This document shows, in pieces, positions 39,573 to 49,834 of a stretch of 64,000 nucleotides of DNA. Source of the stretch: Rhodopseudomonas palustris (lineage in GTDB: Bacteria; Pseudomonadota; Alphaproteobacteria; Rhizobiales; Xanthobacteraceae); contig NZ_CP041387.1 in the NCBI RefSeq assembly GCF_007005445.1, forward strand, positions 1,240,001-1,304,000, written 5' to 3'. The translations under genes were made by a program, and so were the position numbers. Below the pieces are notes generated by a model that saw only the letters and a list, made by a program, of their open reading frames with translations, was not told the origin of the DNA and searched no databases. Numbering within the stretch: the first letter of the stretch is position 1; each line of letters starts with the position of its first letter.

Positions 39573-40766
39573 ATGTCCCGCGTGCCCCGCTCATTTGTCG
39601 TCGTGTTCGTGCTGGTATCGAGCTGCTGGCTGGCCGCCTGTGCGAGCCTGCCGCGGCAGCCCTACACGGCCGCCGAAGCCACCAAGGCGCGGATCCTCGA
39701 CCGCGACGATCTGCGGCGCTACGCCGACGATCCGCCATCGGCCTTCGTGGATCGACGCCTGATGTCCGGGGCTCAGACTTACCTCGCGCTGTCCGGCGGT
39801 GGCGCCGATGGCGCCTATGGTGCGGGCGTGCTGGCTGGATGGACCGCCGCGGGGCGCCGGCCGTCGTTCTCACTCGTGTCGGGCGTCAGCACCGGCGCGC
39901 TGATCGCGCCGTTCGCCTATCTCGGCCCGCGCTATGACGACACCTTACGCGAGCTCTACACCAGCGGTGTGGCCGAGAGCCTGCTCGAAGATCCGAACCC
40001 GTTCAACGCGATCTTCGGCTCCGGCCTGTTCGGCAACAAGCGCCTGCGCGAACTGGTTGCCCGCTACATCGATGCCAATTTCATGGAGGAGGTGGCTGAG
40101 CAGCACGCCAAGGGGCGGAGGCTGTTCGTCGTCACCACCAATCTGGATTCGCAGCGCTCGGTGATCTGGGACATGGGCCGGATCGCCTCGCTGAAGACGT
40201 CGGAGAGTCTCAATCTGTTCAGGGATGTGGTCGCAGCCTCTGCCAGCATACCGGCGGTGTTCCCGCCAATGCTGGTCAATGCGGAAGCCGACGGCGTCCG
40301 GTTCCAGGAGATGCATGTGGATGGCGGCGTGATGTCGCCGGTGCTGACCTTGCCCGAGGCGTATCTGATGCGTAGTGCGTCGTGGGACAAGTCGCTCAAC
40401 CTGCAGCTCTACATCCTGATGAACAACACCATCGAGCCGGAGTTCCAACTGGTGCGCGATCGCGCGCTCGATATCGCCGCGCGGGCGTCGTCGTCGATGA
40501 TCAAGGCGCAGACCCGGTCGATCCTCTACAGCACCTATGCGTTTGCCCGCCGCAACAAATACGGTTTCAACCTGACCTATATCGAGAGCGACCGGCCGCC
40601 GTCGCCGCCCGGCTTCGACACCGCCTACATGCGCTCGCTGTATCAATACGGCTACGATCGCGCGCGCAGCGGCCATGCCTGGTCGAGCGCGCCGCCGGCG
40701 GATGATCCCGCACCGGCGCCCGTTGCGGCCACCACCCCGTCCCGACACGTGGCCGGTGTCCAGTAG
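39573..40766 (+). CDS. Patatin-like phospholipase lipoprotein
   Basis: The 397-residue protein has a lipobox (WLAACAS, Cys near 23), a glycine loop (SGGGADGAYGAG, oxyanion hole), the nucleophile elbow GVSTG and the catalytic Asp in DGG (HVDGGVMSP), so the Ser/Asp dyad of patatin phospholipases is intact. It is likely an envelope-anchored lipase acting on phospholipids. A proline/alanine-rich tail follows. It is 31 bases after the small gene at the end of the RND operon. Confidence 0.9.
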   Translation: MSRVPRSFVVVFVLVSSCWLAACASLPRQPYTAAEATKARILDRDDLRRYADDPPSAFVDRRLMSGAQTYLALSGGGADGAYGAGVLAGWTAAGRRPSFSLVSGVSTGALIAPFAYLGPRYDDTLRELYTSGVAESLLEDPNPFNAIFGSGLFGNKRLRELVARYIDANFMEEVAEQHAKGRRLFVVTTNLDSQRSVIWDMGRIASLKTSESLNLFRDVVAASASIPAVFPPMLVNAEADGVRFQEMHVDGGVMSPVLTLPEAYLMRSASWDKSLNLQLYILMNNTIEPEFQLVRDRALDIAARASSSMIKAQTRSILYSTYAFARRNKYGFNLTYIESDRPPSPPGFDTAYMRSLYQYGYDRARSGHAWSSAPPADDPAPAPVAATTPSRHVAGVQ

Positions 40767-40824
40767 CAAAGCGGCCCGCGCGCGGCGTCCGCCGTTTTGG
40801 CTGTGCTGGACGAGTGAGGTGAAG

Positions 40825-41382
40825 ATGTCCGCAATCCGGTTCACCACCGCGCTGATGACGGCCGTGCTGGCGATCTGGCCGGCTTCGGCCGCGGTGGCCG
40901 ATCGCGGCAGCGACACAGAGATTCAAACGCCGGCAGTCAGCTCGAGCGACGAGCGGACCGGTCCATCGATGATCGCGCTCGGCAGCGGTGCGGACTTGAT
41001 CCGGCTGGCGGAGAAGAAGCTGCGCGGCGCGCGGGTTTATGACCTCGATCTGAGCGACGAGGGCGCCGTTCCGTGGTTCGAGGTCAAGGCGTATCGGGCA
41101 GGGCAAGTGTGGAGCATCATGATCGATGCCGCCACGCGCCGGATCGTCCGACCGGCCAGGGCCAGGCCGGCCTCCGAGCTCGATCCCGACACGCAGCGAG
41201 ACCTCGCCGATTTTGGCCGGATCAGGATGAAGCTGTCGGAAGCGGTGATGATCGCCGAAAAACTCGGCGGCGGCCGGGCGATCAGCGCCGGGCTGCATCG
41301 CGACGAAGACAGGCTGGTGTTCGTAGTCGTGGTCGTCGCCGATGGCACGTTGAAGGAGATCACGGTCCAGCCCGACAAGTAG
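40825..41382 (+). CDS. Exported PepSY-domain protein
   Basis: The 185-residue protein has a signal peptide (about 1-25, cleavage after ASAAVA). Its pattern fits two PepSY-type repeats (LIRLAEKKLRGARVYDLDLSDEGAVPWFEVKAY and KLSEAVMIAEKLGGGRAISAGLHRDEDRLVFVVVVV). PepSY units are thought to inhibit or modulate proteases or bind envelope partners. GAGGTGAAG precedes the ATG. It follows the patatin gene by 58 bases and is convergent with the cyclase. Confidence 0.8.
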   Translation: MSAIRFTTALMTAVLAIWPASAAVADRGSDTEIQTPAVSSSDERTGPSMIALGSGADLIRLAEKKLRGARVYDLDLSDEGAVPWFEVKAYRAGQVWSIMIDAATRRIVRPARARPASELDPDTQRDLADFGRIRMKLSEAVMIAEKLGGGRAISAGLHRDEDRLVFVVVVVADGTLKEITVQPDK

Positions 41383-41406
41383 CGGCGCGCGGGTTGCCCC
41401 GTCGGC

Positions 41407-43395
41407 TCAGCTCTTGCCGAGATCCTCGGCCACGCGCACGAGCGTCTGTTTCACCTCGTTGCGGTCCGCCGTGCCGGTGTCGATGAATAGTCGCATTCCG
41501 GGCAGTTCCTTGCGGATCACCACCGAGGCCGCAGCCGCCTTCAGTCCGCGCACCGCATAGGCGCGCACCGGCTCGCCGAAGCCCTTCACGGTCAGCGCCG
41601 GCCGCTCCTCGGCGTCGATCACGTCGTTCACCAACGACCAGGTGACGTGCGAAATCAGGATCGAGCCGGGCTCGCAGTTCTGCTCCAGGCGCGAGGTGAG
41701 ATTCACTGCGCCGCCGACGATGGTGTAGTCCATCCGGTCCGGGCTGCCGAAATTGCCGACGGTGCAGAACCCGGTGTTGATGCCGATGCGGACCCGGAAC
41801 GGACGCTCGGCGCCAGCGTCGATCCACTCCATTTCGAGCTGCTTCAGCTTGTCCTGCATCTCGATCGCCATCATCACGCAGGCGACCGCGTCCTCCTTGA
41901 CGCCGCGGCTCTCCGGATCGCCGAAGAACGCCAGCACCGCGTCGCCGACATATTTGTCGATGGTGGCGCCGTGCTTGAGCGCGATCTGCGCCATCTCGGC
42001 GAGATAGCGGTTGAGCATCGCGGTCAGGTCCTCCGACTCCAGCTTGTCGGTGGTCGCGGTGAAGTTGGCGATATCGGACAGGAAGATCGTCAGCTTCTTG
42101 CGTTTGGAAGCGATCTCGGCGTCCTGGTGGCCGCTGAAGATCGAGGAATAGACCTGCGGCGACAGATATTTCGACAGCGCCGCCGAAAGTCCTTCCAGGC
42201 TGCGGTTGCGGGTCTCCAGTTCCTCGGTGCGCTGCTTCACCATCGAGTCGAGATATTCCTCGCGCGCGGCCACTTGTCCGGCCATGCCGGTGAACACCCG
42301 CGCGAGCTGGCCGAGCTCGTCGCGACGCTGGGACACCGGCTGCAGCAGAGCCGGATCGAATTTTTGCGACTCCAGCGCGGCGGCGGCGCGGGTGATCTGG
42401 CGCAGCGGCGCAGACTGATAGCGGGCGACGCCGATCGACAGCAGGATGCCGAGTGCCGCGATGGCCGATGCGGTCGCGGCGGCGATCTCGGCCTGACTCT
42501 GCACCGTGGCCCAGACGCGGTTCATCGGCAGCCGCACCAGCGCGGCGCCGACGATTTCCTTGTGATCGTTGCGCACCGGGGCGATCACGCTGAGATTTTC
42601 GCGGCTCTCGACGTGCCGGGTCTGGCCGTCGGCGATGACCAGGCTCACCGGGCCGAGTTCTTTCTCGTTGGGACCGTCGCGGCGATCGGCGCCGTAGACG
42701 CCGGGACCGACCAGCGCATCGAGCTTGCGGTCGAACACCCACACCGCGTCGATGTCGCCGTCCGCCAGCAGGTTTTCCACCGTACGCGGCAGCCCGATCT
42801 TCATGGTCAATTGCTGCAGGAACTTGGCGCTGCGGCCGACCTGGATGATGCGCGGCTTGTCGATGCCGCCGACGCCGACATATTTGAAATGCTGGTTGTC
42901 GATGTCGCGCTTGCGCGCTTCCTGGTCGACCACCTTCTTGTTGCCGGTGAGCAGATCGTGGAAGGCGTAGGCCTGCGGCTGCACCTGCGGCGAGTTGCTG
43001 AAGGTGAAATCGACGTCCGGCAGGCTGTGCAGATAAGCGTGTCCCTTCTCGTCGGTGATCCAGATCTCGTCGAGCGTCGTCTGATCGGCAATCGACTTCA
43101 GCCGGCGATTGATCTCGGCCGGCGTCATCCCGGCCCGTTCGGCCGCTTCGACGAAATGCCCCAGCAGGGTGCCTTCCGCAGTCATCTCCTCGGCGATGAT
43201 GCCTTCGACCTCGGTCGGGATCGATGCGGCGAGGCTGGCGCTGCGCGCCAGCAGCCGAGCGACCTTCTCGCCCGACGCTTCAGCCTCGGTGATGATCGCG
43301 CGCCGCGTGGTCAAGGTCAGCAGCGCGGCGGTCACGAGCGTGGCGCCGACCGTCAGCACCGTGACCAGCAGGACCAAACGTGTGGTGAATTTCAT
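41407..43395 (-). CDS. Class III adenylate/guanylate cyclase with periplasmic sensor and HAMP
   Basis: The 662-residue membrane protein has a first transmembrane helix (about 7-29), an extracytoplasmic sensor region (about 30-305), a second helix (about 307-328), HAMP (about 330-385), a short coiled coil and a cyclase domain (about 435-615). Metal ligands are visible in FLSDIANFT and DKYVGDAVLAFFGDPE. It would make cAMP (or cGMP) in response to a periplasmic signal; substrate-specifying residues were not resolved. Confidence 0.9.
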   Translation of the reverse strand: MKFTTRLVLLVTVLTVGATLVTAALLTLTTRRAIITEAEASGEKVARLLARSASLAASIPTEVEGIIAEEMTAEGTLLGHFVEAAERAGMTPAEINRRLKSIADQTTLDEIWITDEKGHAYLHSLPDVDFTFSNSPQVQPQAYAFHDLLTGNKKVVDQEARKRDIDNQHFKYVGVGGIDKPRIIQVGRSAKFLQQLTMKIGLPRTVENLLADGDIDAVWVFDRKLDALVGPGVYGADRRDGPNEKELGPVSLVIADGQTRHVESRENLSVIAPVRNDHKEIVGAALVRLPMNRVWATVQSQAEIAAATASAIAALGILLSIGVARYQSAPLRQITRAAAALESQKFDPALLQPVSQRRDELGQLARVFTGMAGQVAAREEYLDSMVKQRTEELETRNRSLEGLSAALSKYLSPQVYSSIFSGHQDAEIASKRKKLTIFLSDIANFTATTDKLESEDLTAMLNRYLAEMAQIALKHGATIDKYVGDAVLAFFGDPESRGVKEDAVACVMMAIEMQDKLKQLEMEWIDAGAERPFRVRIGINTGFCTVGNFGSPDRMDYTIVGGAVNLTSRLEQNCEPGSILISHVTWSLVNDVIDAEERPALTVKGFGEPVRAYAVRGLKAAAASVVIRKELPGMRLFIDTGTADRNEVKQTLVRVAEDLGKS

Positions 43396-43667
43396 CGAAG
43401 AACCTGTGCTTGCCGCCGCCCGCTGAGGCGCTGCCGGCAGAGAGCCGCGCGAGGCGGCGCGAACACCGCGCAGTCGAGCCTCGCGCTGCGACCGGCGGAC
43501 TATCCACGCGGACGGACGACACTGTCAAATCGCGAGGGCGCTGCACGAACGTGCTGCTCGCAATATGGATATCGTAACAAATCCTGCCGCGTGCCGGCAT
43601 TGTGGCCCGTCAATCCACCCGTCGCATTTGAATCGAAGGCGAGGGGACGACGGGGGTGGACGAGGCT

Positions 43668-44300
43668 TTACGACGCTTGGTCGCTCGTCGGCGGCGCAGC
43701 GTAAGCAGCCAGGAAAACCTTCACGGCCCGGCCGACGCATTGATCGATCTCGCCGGCGGAGATAGCGTCGTCGAATTGCAGGCTGCGACGATACACGATC
43801 TCGGATTCGAGCAGCGCCAACAGGTGACGCGACGCCGTACCCGGATGGTCGGTGCGCAGGCGGCCGGCTTTTGTCGCCGCGTCGATATAGCGCGTGAACG
43901 CCTCGATCGCTTTGCCAGGGCCCGCGTCGTAGAAAATCCGCCCGAGATTGCCGATCCGGCCGTGCGCCACCGCGAGGCGGTGGGCGGTGGTGGCGTCCTC
44001 GGCCAGCACGCGTGTGAGCAGTCTCTTGCCGACCTCGATGAGCACACGCTCAGGATCGTCGTCGGCGCGCGCCTCTAGATCTTCGTACATGCCGAGGATC
44101 TGCTTGCCGACGACGCGGAGCGCGACGTGCACGAACAGTTCTTCCTTGGACGGGAAGTAGCCGTACAGCGTCGCCTTAGAGCCGCCGAGCCTGCTGGCGA
44201 TCTCCGACATCGAGGCGCCTTCGAGGCCTCGTTCCTTGAACACCTCGGCCGCGGTGTCGAGGATCGCGTCCCGCTTGGCTTCCGTCCGGACCCTGACCAT
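43668..44300 (-). CDS. TetR-family repressor of the second RND efflux locus
   Basis: The 210-residue protein has a TetR helix-turn-helix (MSEIASRLGGSKATLYGYFPSKEELFVHVA) and a C-terminal AefR-like ligand domain. It is divergent from the second pump operon, with CGTACG-centred inverted repeats in the shared gap. The 272-base gap to the cyclase gene on its downstream side shows nothing I can name. Confidence 0.9.
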   Translation of the reverse strand: MVRVRTEAKRDAILDTAAEVFKERGLEGASMSEIASRLGGSKATLYGYFPSKEELFVHVALRVVGKQILGMYEDLEARADDDPERVLIEVGKRLLTRVLAEDATTAHRLAVAHGRIGNLGRIFYDAGPGKAIEAFTRYIDAATKAGRLRTDHPGTASRHLLALLESEIVYRRSLQFDDAISAGEIDQCVGRAVKVFLAAYAAPPTSDQAS

Positions 44301-44351
44301 CGCTCTCCGTCACCTCGCCAAATCTGCCCAGCGTGCTCCGGGATCATACTG

Positions 44352-44400
44352 AACGTACGGTCATATTGACAGTCTTGGCTCCGAACAATAACCGTACGTT
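44352..44400. promoter_or_regulatory. Pair of CGTACG-centred operators, second RND locus
   Basis: AACGTACGGTCA (44352-44363) and the inverted copy TAACCGTACGTT (44389-44400) share the core ACGTACGGT. Each core is itself the palindrome CGTACG. Their spacing of 37 bases centre to centre and location between the TetR and pump genes suggest one site per promoter or cooperative binding. Confidence 0.7.
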
Positions 44401-44462
44401 TGGTTTTATTATGGCCGGCCGACGCTGTATCAGGTCCGGCTTGGGCGAAAGACGTGGCGGCG

Positions 44463-45578
44463 ATGACAAAGATCGTGGGGTTCCGAAGCGCCATCATCGC
44501 AATGGCGTTGATCCTCGGTGGCTGCGACTCCGCCGCTCCGAAGCCCGATCGCGGCAAGGAGGCCGGTCGAGTGCCGCTCCCCGTGATGGTGGTGCCGGTG
44601 CGGTTCGAGGAGGGAAGCAGGACGCGGACGTTTGCCGCCACCATCCGCCCCAGCATCGAGAGCGACCTCGGCTTTCGGATCAGCGGCAAGGTGGCGCGGC
44701 GGCTGGTGCGGACCGGCGATTTCGTGCGCAGCGGCCAGCCGCTGCTGACGCTCGATACCAATGATCTCCGCCTGCAGCGCGAGCAGGCCGAAGCCGAAGT
44801 GAAGGCGGCGCAATCCAACCTGATTCAGGCCGAGGCCGACGAGGGTCGGGCGGTCGAGCTGCAGAGCAAAGGCTGGATGGCGAACGCCGCGCTGCAGAAG
44901 GCGCACGCCACCGCCGAGGAGGCGCGCAGCCGGCTCGTCCGCGCGCAGCGTGCGCTCGATCTCGCCGGGCACGCGCTCGACTACGCGACCCTCGAAGCCG
45001 ATGCGGACGGCGTGATCACCGCGACGCCGATCGAGCCGGGCCAAGTCATCACCGCCGGACAGGCCGCGATCCGTCTGGCGCGGCTGTCGGAGCTGGAGGC
45101 GGTGGTCGCGTTGCCGGAGAGTTACGTCGAGCGGGTCGGTCGCGCCTCCGCCGCGCTGTCGCTGTGGTCGCTGCCCGGCAAGAGTTACGAGGTGCGGCTG
45201 CGTGAATTGTCGTTCGCGGCCGACCTGGCGACGCGGACTTTCGCGGCGCGCTTCGTCATCCCCGGCGCGGACGACAAGGTGCGGATCGGGATGAGCGCCA
45301 CGCTGACGCTGCGCGAGCAGGACGAGCGGCGCTTCGCACGGCTGCCGCTGACGGCGATCTACAATCACGGCCGCGGCGCCGCGGTGTTCGTGGTCGGTGA
45401 CGGCGGCGAACTGCGCGAACGGCCGGTGACGATCGAGCGCTACGAGGATCGCAACGTGCTGGTGACCTCCGGCGTGAGCGAGGGCGAAACCGTCGTCGCG
45501 CTCGGCGTCGAAAAGCTCGATCCGGCGCTGACGGTGCGGCCGATCTCCACGCTTTCACTCAGTTCGGCGGGCAAGTGA
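44463..45578 (+). CDS. RND efflux periplasmic adaptor lipoprotein, second locus
   Basis: The 371-residue adaptor has a lipobox (AMALILGGC), barrel-sandwich halves (TGDFVRSGQPLLTLDTNDL and ADGVITATPIEPGQVITAG) and an alpha hairpin. A single adaptor gene serves this pump, unlike the first locus. The start is ATG 44463; the stop overlaps the pump gene. Confidence 0.9.
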   Translation: MTKIVGFRSAIIAMALILGGCDSAAPKPDRGKEAGRVPLPVMVVPVRFEEGSRTRTFAATIRPSIESDLGFRISGKVARRLVRTGDFVRSGQPLLTLDTNDLRLQREQAEAEVKAAQSNLIQAEADEGRAVELQSKGWMANAALQKAHATAEEARSRLVRAQRALDLAGHALDYATLEADADGVITATPIEPGQVITAGQAAIRLARLSELEAVVALPESYVERVGRASAALSLWSLPGKSYEVRLRELSFAADLATRTFAARFVIPGADDKVRIGMSATLTLREQDERRFARLPLTAIYNHGRGAAVFVVGDGGELRERPVTIERYEDRNVLVTSGVSEGETVVALGVEKLDPALTVRPISTLSLSSAGK

Positions 45579-48500
45579 TGCAGCGGGTCAACCTCTCCGC
45601 ATGGGCGGTGGCGCATCCGTCCTTGATGCTGTTTCTGATCCTGATGATCAGCCTCGCCGGTCTGCTGTCGTATCAGCGTCTCGGCCGCGCCGAGGATCCG
45701 TCCTACACCATCAAGGTCGCGGTGGTGACTGCGACATGGCCCGGCGCGACGGCCGAAGAGATGCAGCTTCAGGTCGCCGACCGGATCGAGAAGAAGCTGC
45801 AGGAGCTGCCCTGGTTCGACAAGGTCACGACCTATTCCAAGCCCGGCTTCACCGCGGCGCAGATGGAGTTTCGCGACACCACGCCGCCGGCGCAGATCCC
45901 CTGGCTGTTCTATCTGATCCGCAAGAAGATGGCCGATGTGAAGCCGGACCTGCCCGACGGTGTGGCGGGGCCGGAGGTCAACGACGAATATGGCGACGTC
46001 GACTCGATCGTCTACACGCTGCGCTCCGACAGCGCCGACTACGCGGTGCTGAAACGAATGGCGGAGCAGGTGCGACAGCGGCTGCTGAAAGTGCCGAACG
46101 TCTCCAAGGTGACGATCTACGGCACCCAGGACGAGCGCATCTTCGTCGATTTCGACCACGTCAAGCTCGCCAATCTCGGTATCGCGCCGCGTGCGATCTT
46201 CGACAGCCTCGCCAAGCAGAACGATCTTGCGCCGGTCGGCATGGTCCAGACCCAGTCGACCCGGATTCCGCTGCGCGTCTCCGGGGCGTTCGACGGCGTT
46301 CGCGCGGTGGAGGAAACCCCGATCGCATCGAGCGGCACGGTGATCAGGCTCGGCGACATCGCCACCGTGTCGCGCGGCTTCATCGATCCGCCGCAGTTTC
46401 TGGTCCGGCAGCGCGGCGTTCCGGCGCTGGCGATCGGCATCGTGATGCGCAAGGGCGCCAACATCCTGGAGCTCGGCGCGGATGTCGAAGCGTCGATGGC
46501 CGAGGTCGAACGCGCCACGCCGGTCGGCGTCACCTTCGAGCGGATCGCTAATCAGCCCGCGGTCGTCCGCGATGCGGTCGGCGATTTCATGCGGTCGTTC
46601 GTCGAGGCCCTGGCGATCGTGCTGTTCGTCAGCTTCGTGTCGCTCGGTTGGCGCGTCGGCATCGTGGTCGCGACCTCGGTGCCGCTGGTGCTCGGCATCG
46701 TGTTTACGCTGATGCTGACGATCGGCATCGATCTGCACCGGATTTCGCTGGGCGCGCTGATCATCGCACTCGGACTCTTAGTCGACGACGCCATCATCGC
46801 GGTCGAGATGATGGTGGTGAAGATGGAGCAGGGCTTCGACCGGGCGCGGGCGGCGTCGTTCGCCTGGGAGTCGACGGCGTTTCCGATGCTCACCGGCACG
46901 CTGGTGACGGCGGCGGGCTTTCTGCCGGTCGGCATGGCGGCGAGCGGCACCGGCGAATATGCCGGCAGCATCTTCTGGGTGGTCGGCATCGCGTTGCTGG
47001 CGTCGTGGCTGGTCGCGGTGATCCTGACGCCGTATCTCGGTTTCGTTTTGCTGCCGCACTCGCTGAGCACCGGGACCGCGCACGCGGTCTATGACAACGG
47101 CCTGTATCGACGCTTTCGTAGCGTCGTTACCTGGTGCATCCATCACCGCCTGATTGTGATCGGCATCACCATCGCGGCTTTTGCGATCTCGATCATCGGC
47201 TTCGGCAAGATCCAGCGGCAGTTCTTCCCGACCTCCGACCGCACCGAGCTGTTCGTCGAATTGCGGCTGCCAGGCGGCAGCGGCATCGAGGCGACGCTCG
47301 CCAATGCCAAGCAGGCCGAGGCGCTGGTCGCAGATGATGACGACATCGTCACCTGGAGCACCTATGTGGGCAAAGGCCCGCCGCGCTTTCTGCTCAACGT
47401 CAATCCCGAACTGCCGAACGAGTCGTATGGCGAACTCGTCATCGTCACCAAGGACAGCGCCGCGCGCGAGCGGGTCAAGCGCAAGATCGAGCAGGCCGTC
47501 GCCGATGGCGCGATCGCCGGCGCGCGGGTGCGGGTGCGGCGGCTGGCCTATGGTCCGCCGATCAAGTTTCCGGTGCAGTTCCGGGTGATCGGCGAAGATC
47601 CGAACACGGTGCGATCGATCGCCTACCAGGTCCGCGATATCATGCGCGGCAATCCAAATGTGATCGAGCCGCAGCTCGATTGGAACGAGCAGATGCCATC
47701 GGTGCGTCTGGTGGTCGATCAGGATCGTGCGCGGGCGCTCGGGCTCGATCCGCAGACGATCTCACAAACGCTCCAGATGCTGATGACCGGGGCGCAGGTC
47801 ACCACCGTGCGCGACCGGACCGAGAAGGTCGTGGTGGTGGCGCGGGCGATCGCGGCGCAACGCAACGATCTCGGCGCCATCGACGATCTCACCGTGCTGT
47901 CGCGCAACGGCGTGCCGGTGCCGCTGTCGCAGATCGCCGAGATCCGTGAAGGCCACGAGGAGGCGATCCAATGGCGGCGCGACCGTGACATGGCGATCAC
48001 CGTACGTAGCGACGTGCGCGACGGAGTCCAGGCGCCGTTCGTCTCGTCGGTGGTATGGGCCGCGCTGGCCGATCTGCGCCAGCATTTGCCGGCCGGTTAC
48101 CGGATCGAACTCGGCGGTGCGATCGAGGATTCGTCGAAAGCCAATGGTGCGTTGTTGGCCGTGGTGCCGGCGATGCTGGTGGTGATGCTGACGGTGCTGA
48201 TGGTCCAGCTTCAGAGCTTTTCGAGGTTGGCGCTGGTGTTGCTGACGGCGCCGCTCGGCCTGATCGGCGCCTGTGCCGGGCTGCTCCTGTTCGGCAAGCC
48301 GTTCGGGTTCGTCGCGCTGCTCGGACTGATCGCGCTCGCCGGCATGATCATCCGCAACGCGGTGATCCTGGTCGATCAGATCGAGCAGGACATTGCCGCC
48401 GGGCATCCGCGCGACGAGGCGATCATCGGCGCCACCGTCCGCCGCGCGCGACCGGTGGTCCTGACCGCGCTCAGCGCTGTGCTGGCGATGATCCCGCTGA

Positions 48501-48733
48501 CGCGTTCGAGCTTCTGGGGCCCGATGGCGGTCGCGATCATGGGCGGACTGCTGGTCGCCACGGTGCTGACGCTGCTGTTCCTGCCGGCGCTGTACGCCGC
48601 GTGGTTCTGCCGCGATCCGGCCTCGACATCGACGCTGCGGCAACGCCTCAGCGGCCTTCTGGAAGCTGCCCGCGCCCGAATTGGCTCATTGCTCCCGGCC
48701 GTCATGCGCCGGCGCGCGGAGATCGAACGCTGA
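45575..48733 (+). CDS. RND-family efflux pump, inner-membrane transporter 2
   Basis: The 1052-residue twelve-helix transporter has the helix-4 proton-relay pair (GLLVDDAIIAVEMM) and the loop motif AEDPSYTIKVAVVTATWPGATAEE, clearly paralogous to the pump 8 kb upstream. GTG 45575 or ATG 45578 starts the protein; both overlap the adaptor stop. It has a longer charged C-terminus. Substrate unknown; no outer-membrane channel gene nearby. Confidence 0.93.
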   Translation: MMQRVNLSAWAVAHPSLMLFLILMISLAGLLSYQRLGRAEDPSYTIKVAVVTATWPGATAEEMQLQVADRIEKKLQELPWFDKVTTYSKPGFTAAQMEFRDTTPPAQIPWLFYLIRKKMADVKPDLPDGVAGPEVNDEYGDVDSIVYTLRSDSADYAVLKRMAEQVRQRLLKVPNVSKVTIYGTQDERIFVDFDHVKLANLGIAPRAIFDSLAKQNDLAPVGMVQTQSTRIPLRVSGAFDGVRAVEETPIASSGTVIRLGDIATVSRGFIDPPQFLVRQRGVPALAIGIVMRKGANILELGADVEASMAEVERATPVGVTFERIANQPAVVRDAVGDFMRSFVEALAIVLFVSFVSLGWRVGIVVATSVPLVLGIVFTLMLTIGIDLHRISLGALIIALGLLVDDAIIAVEMMVVKMEQGFDRARAASFAWESTAFPMLTGTLVTAAGFLPVGMAASGTGEYAGSIFWVVGIALLASWLVAVILTPYLGFVLLPHSLSTGTAHAVYDNGLYRRFRSVVTWCIHHRLIVIGITIAAFAISIIGFGKIQRQFFPTSDRTELFVELRLPGGSGIEATLANAKQAEALVADDDDIVTWSTYVGKGPPRFLLNVNPELPNESYGELVIVTKDSAARERVKRKIEQAVADGAIAGARVRVRRLAYGPPIKFPVQFRVIGEDPNTVRSIAYQVRDIMRGNPNVIEPQLDWNEQMPSVRLVVDQDRARALGLDPQTISQTLQMLMTGAQVTTVRDRTEKVVVVARAIAAQRNDLGAIDDLTVLSRNGVPVPLSQIAEIREGHEEAIQWRRDRDMAITVRSDVRDGVQAPFVSSVVWAALADLRQHLPAGYRIELGGAIEDSSKANGALLAVVPAMLVVMLTVLMVQLQSFSRLALVLLTAPLGLIGACAGLLLFGKPFGFVALLGLIALAGMIIRNAVILVDQIEQDIAAGHPRDEAIIGATVRRARPVVLTALSAVLAMIPLTRSSFWGPMAVAIMGGLLVATVLTLLFLPALYAAWFCRDPASTSTLRQRLSGLLEAARARIGSLLPAVMRRRAEIER

Positions 48734-48844
48734 CCGCGGCTCGCCGTGCGGGGAGGGCTGGCGCGACAACGAGCTGGAAATCGCCGGATTCCAAGGCTAC
48801 CAGCAACCTTGACGCCGCCCGCCAATCCGCCGACATACTGAAAT

Positions 48845-49834
48845 ATGCTGCCCAATCAGCCACATCGCTTCTCCGTCGCGCCGATGATGGAATGGACCGA
48901 CAGTCATTGTCGCGTCTTCCATCGACTGCTGACCAGGCGCGGCCTGCTCTACACCGAGATGGTCACCACCGGCGCGGTGATCCACGGCGACCGGCAGCGG
49001 CTGCTCGGCTTCGATGCGAGCGAGCATCCGGTGGCGCTGCAGCTCGGCGGCTCCAATCCGAACGACCTCGCCACCGCGGCGAAGATCGGCGAGGATTTCG
49101 GCTACGACGAGATCAACATCAATGTCGGCTGCCCGTCCGATCGGGTGAAGGAGGGGCGGTTCGGCGCCTGCCTGATGGCCGAGCCCGAGCTGGTCGCCGA
49201 GGGCGTCGCCGCGATGAAGCGCGTCGTCGCTGTGCCGGTGACGGTGAAGTGCCGGATCGGGATCGACGACCAGGATCCCGAGGTCGCGCTCGATGCGCTG
49301 GCGCGCGCGGTGGTCGCCGCCGGCGCCGATGCGCTGATCGTGCACGCCCGCAAGGCGTGGTTGAACGGGCTGTCGCCGAAGGAAAACCGCGATATCCCGC
49401 CGCTCGATTACGATCGGGTGTACCGGCTGAAGCAGGCGATGCCGCAGGTGCCGATCATCATCAATGGCGGCATCGGCAGCATCGCCGAGGCCAAGCGACA
49501 TCTCAACCATGTCGACGGCGTGATGCTCGGCCGCGCCGCCTATCAGGAGCCGTGGCGGTTGCTGGAGGTCGACCCGGAGCTGTTTGGCGAACCGGCGCCG
49601 TATCCTTCGATGAAGGAGGCGCTCGAAGCGCTGATCCCGTATATCGAGCGCCAACTCGCGCAAGGCCTGCGGCTGCACGCGATCACCCGCCACGTCATCG
49701 GCGCGTACCAGGGCGTGCCCGGTGCCCGCGCGTTCCGCCGCTATCTGTCGGAATTCGGGGTCAAGCCCGATGCCGACGCCAGCGTGTTGCGCAAGGCCAT
49801 GGTTGCCGTCGAGCAGCGCGCGGCGGCCGCATAG
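48845..49834 (+). CDS. dusA: tRNA-dihydrouridine(20/20a) synthase DusA
   Basis: The 329-residue FMN-dependent TIM barrel has RFSVAPMMEWTDSHCR at the start, the catalytic-cysteine segment NVGCPSDRV, VKCRIGIDD, HARKAWLNGLSPKENRDIPPLDY (a DusA hallmark) and INGGIGS. It reduces uridines 20 and 20a in the tRNA D-loop. ATG 48845 has no strong ribosome site. Confidence 0.95.
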   Translation: MLPNQPHRFSVAPMMEWTDSHCRVFHRLLTRRGLLYTEMVTTGAVIHGDRQRLLGFDASEHPVALQLGGSNPNDLATAAKIGEDFGYDEININVGCPSDRVKEGRFGACLMAEPELVAEGVAAMKRVVAVPVTVKCRIGIDDQDPEVALDALARAVVAAGADALIVHARKAWLNGLSPKENRDIPPLDYDRVYRLKQAMPQVPIIINGGIGSIAEAKRHLNHVDGVMLGRAAYQEPWRLLEVDPELFGEPAPYPSMKEALEALIPYIERQLAQGLRLHAITRHVIGAYQGVPGARAFRRYLSEFGVKPDADASVLRKAMVAVEQRAAAA

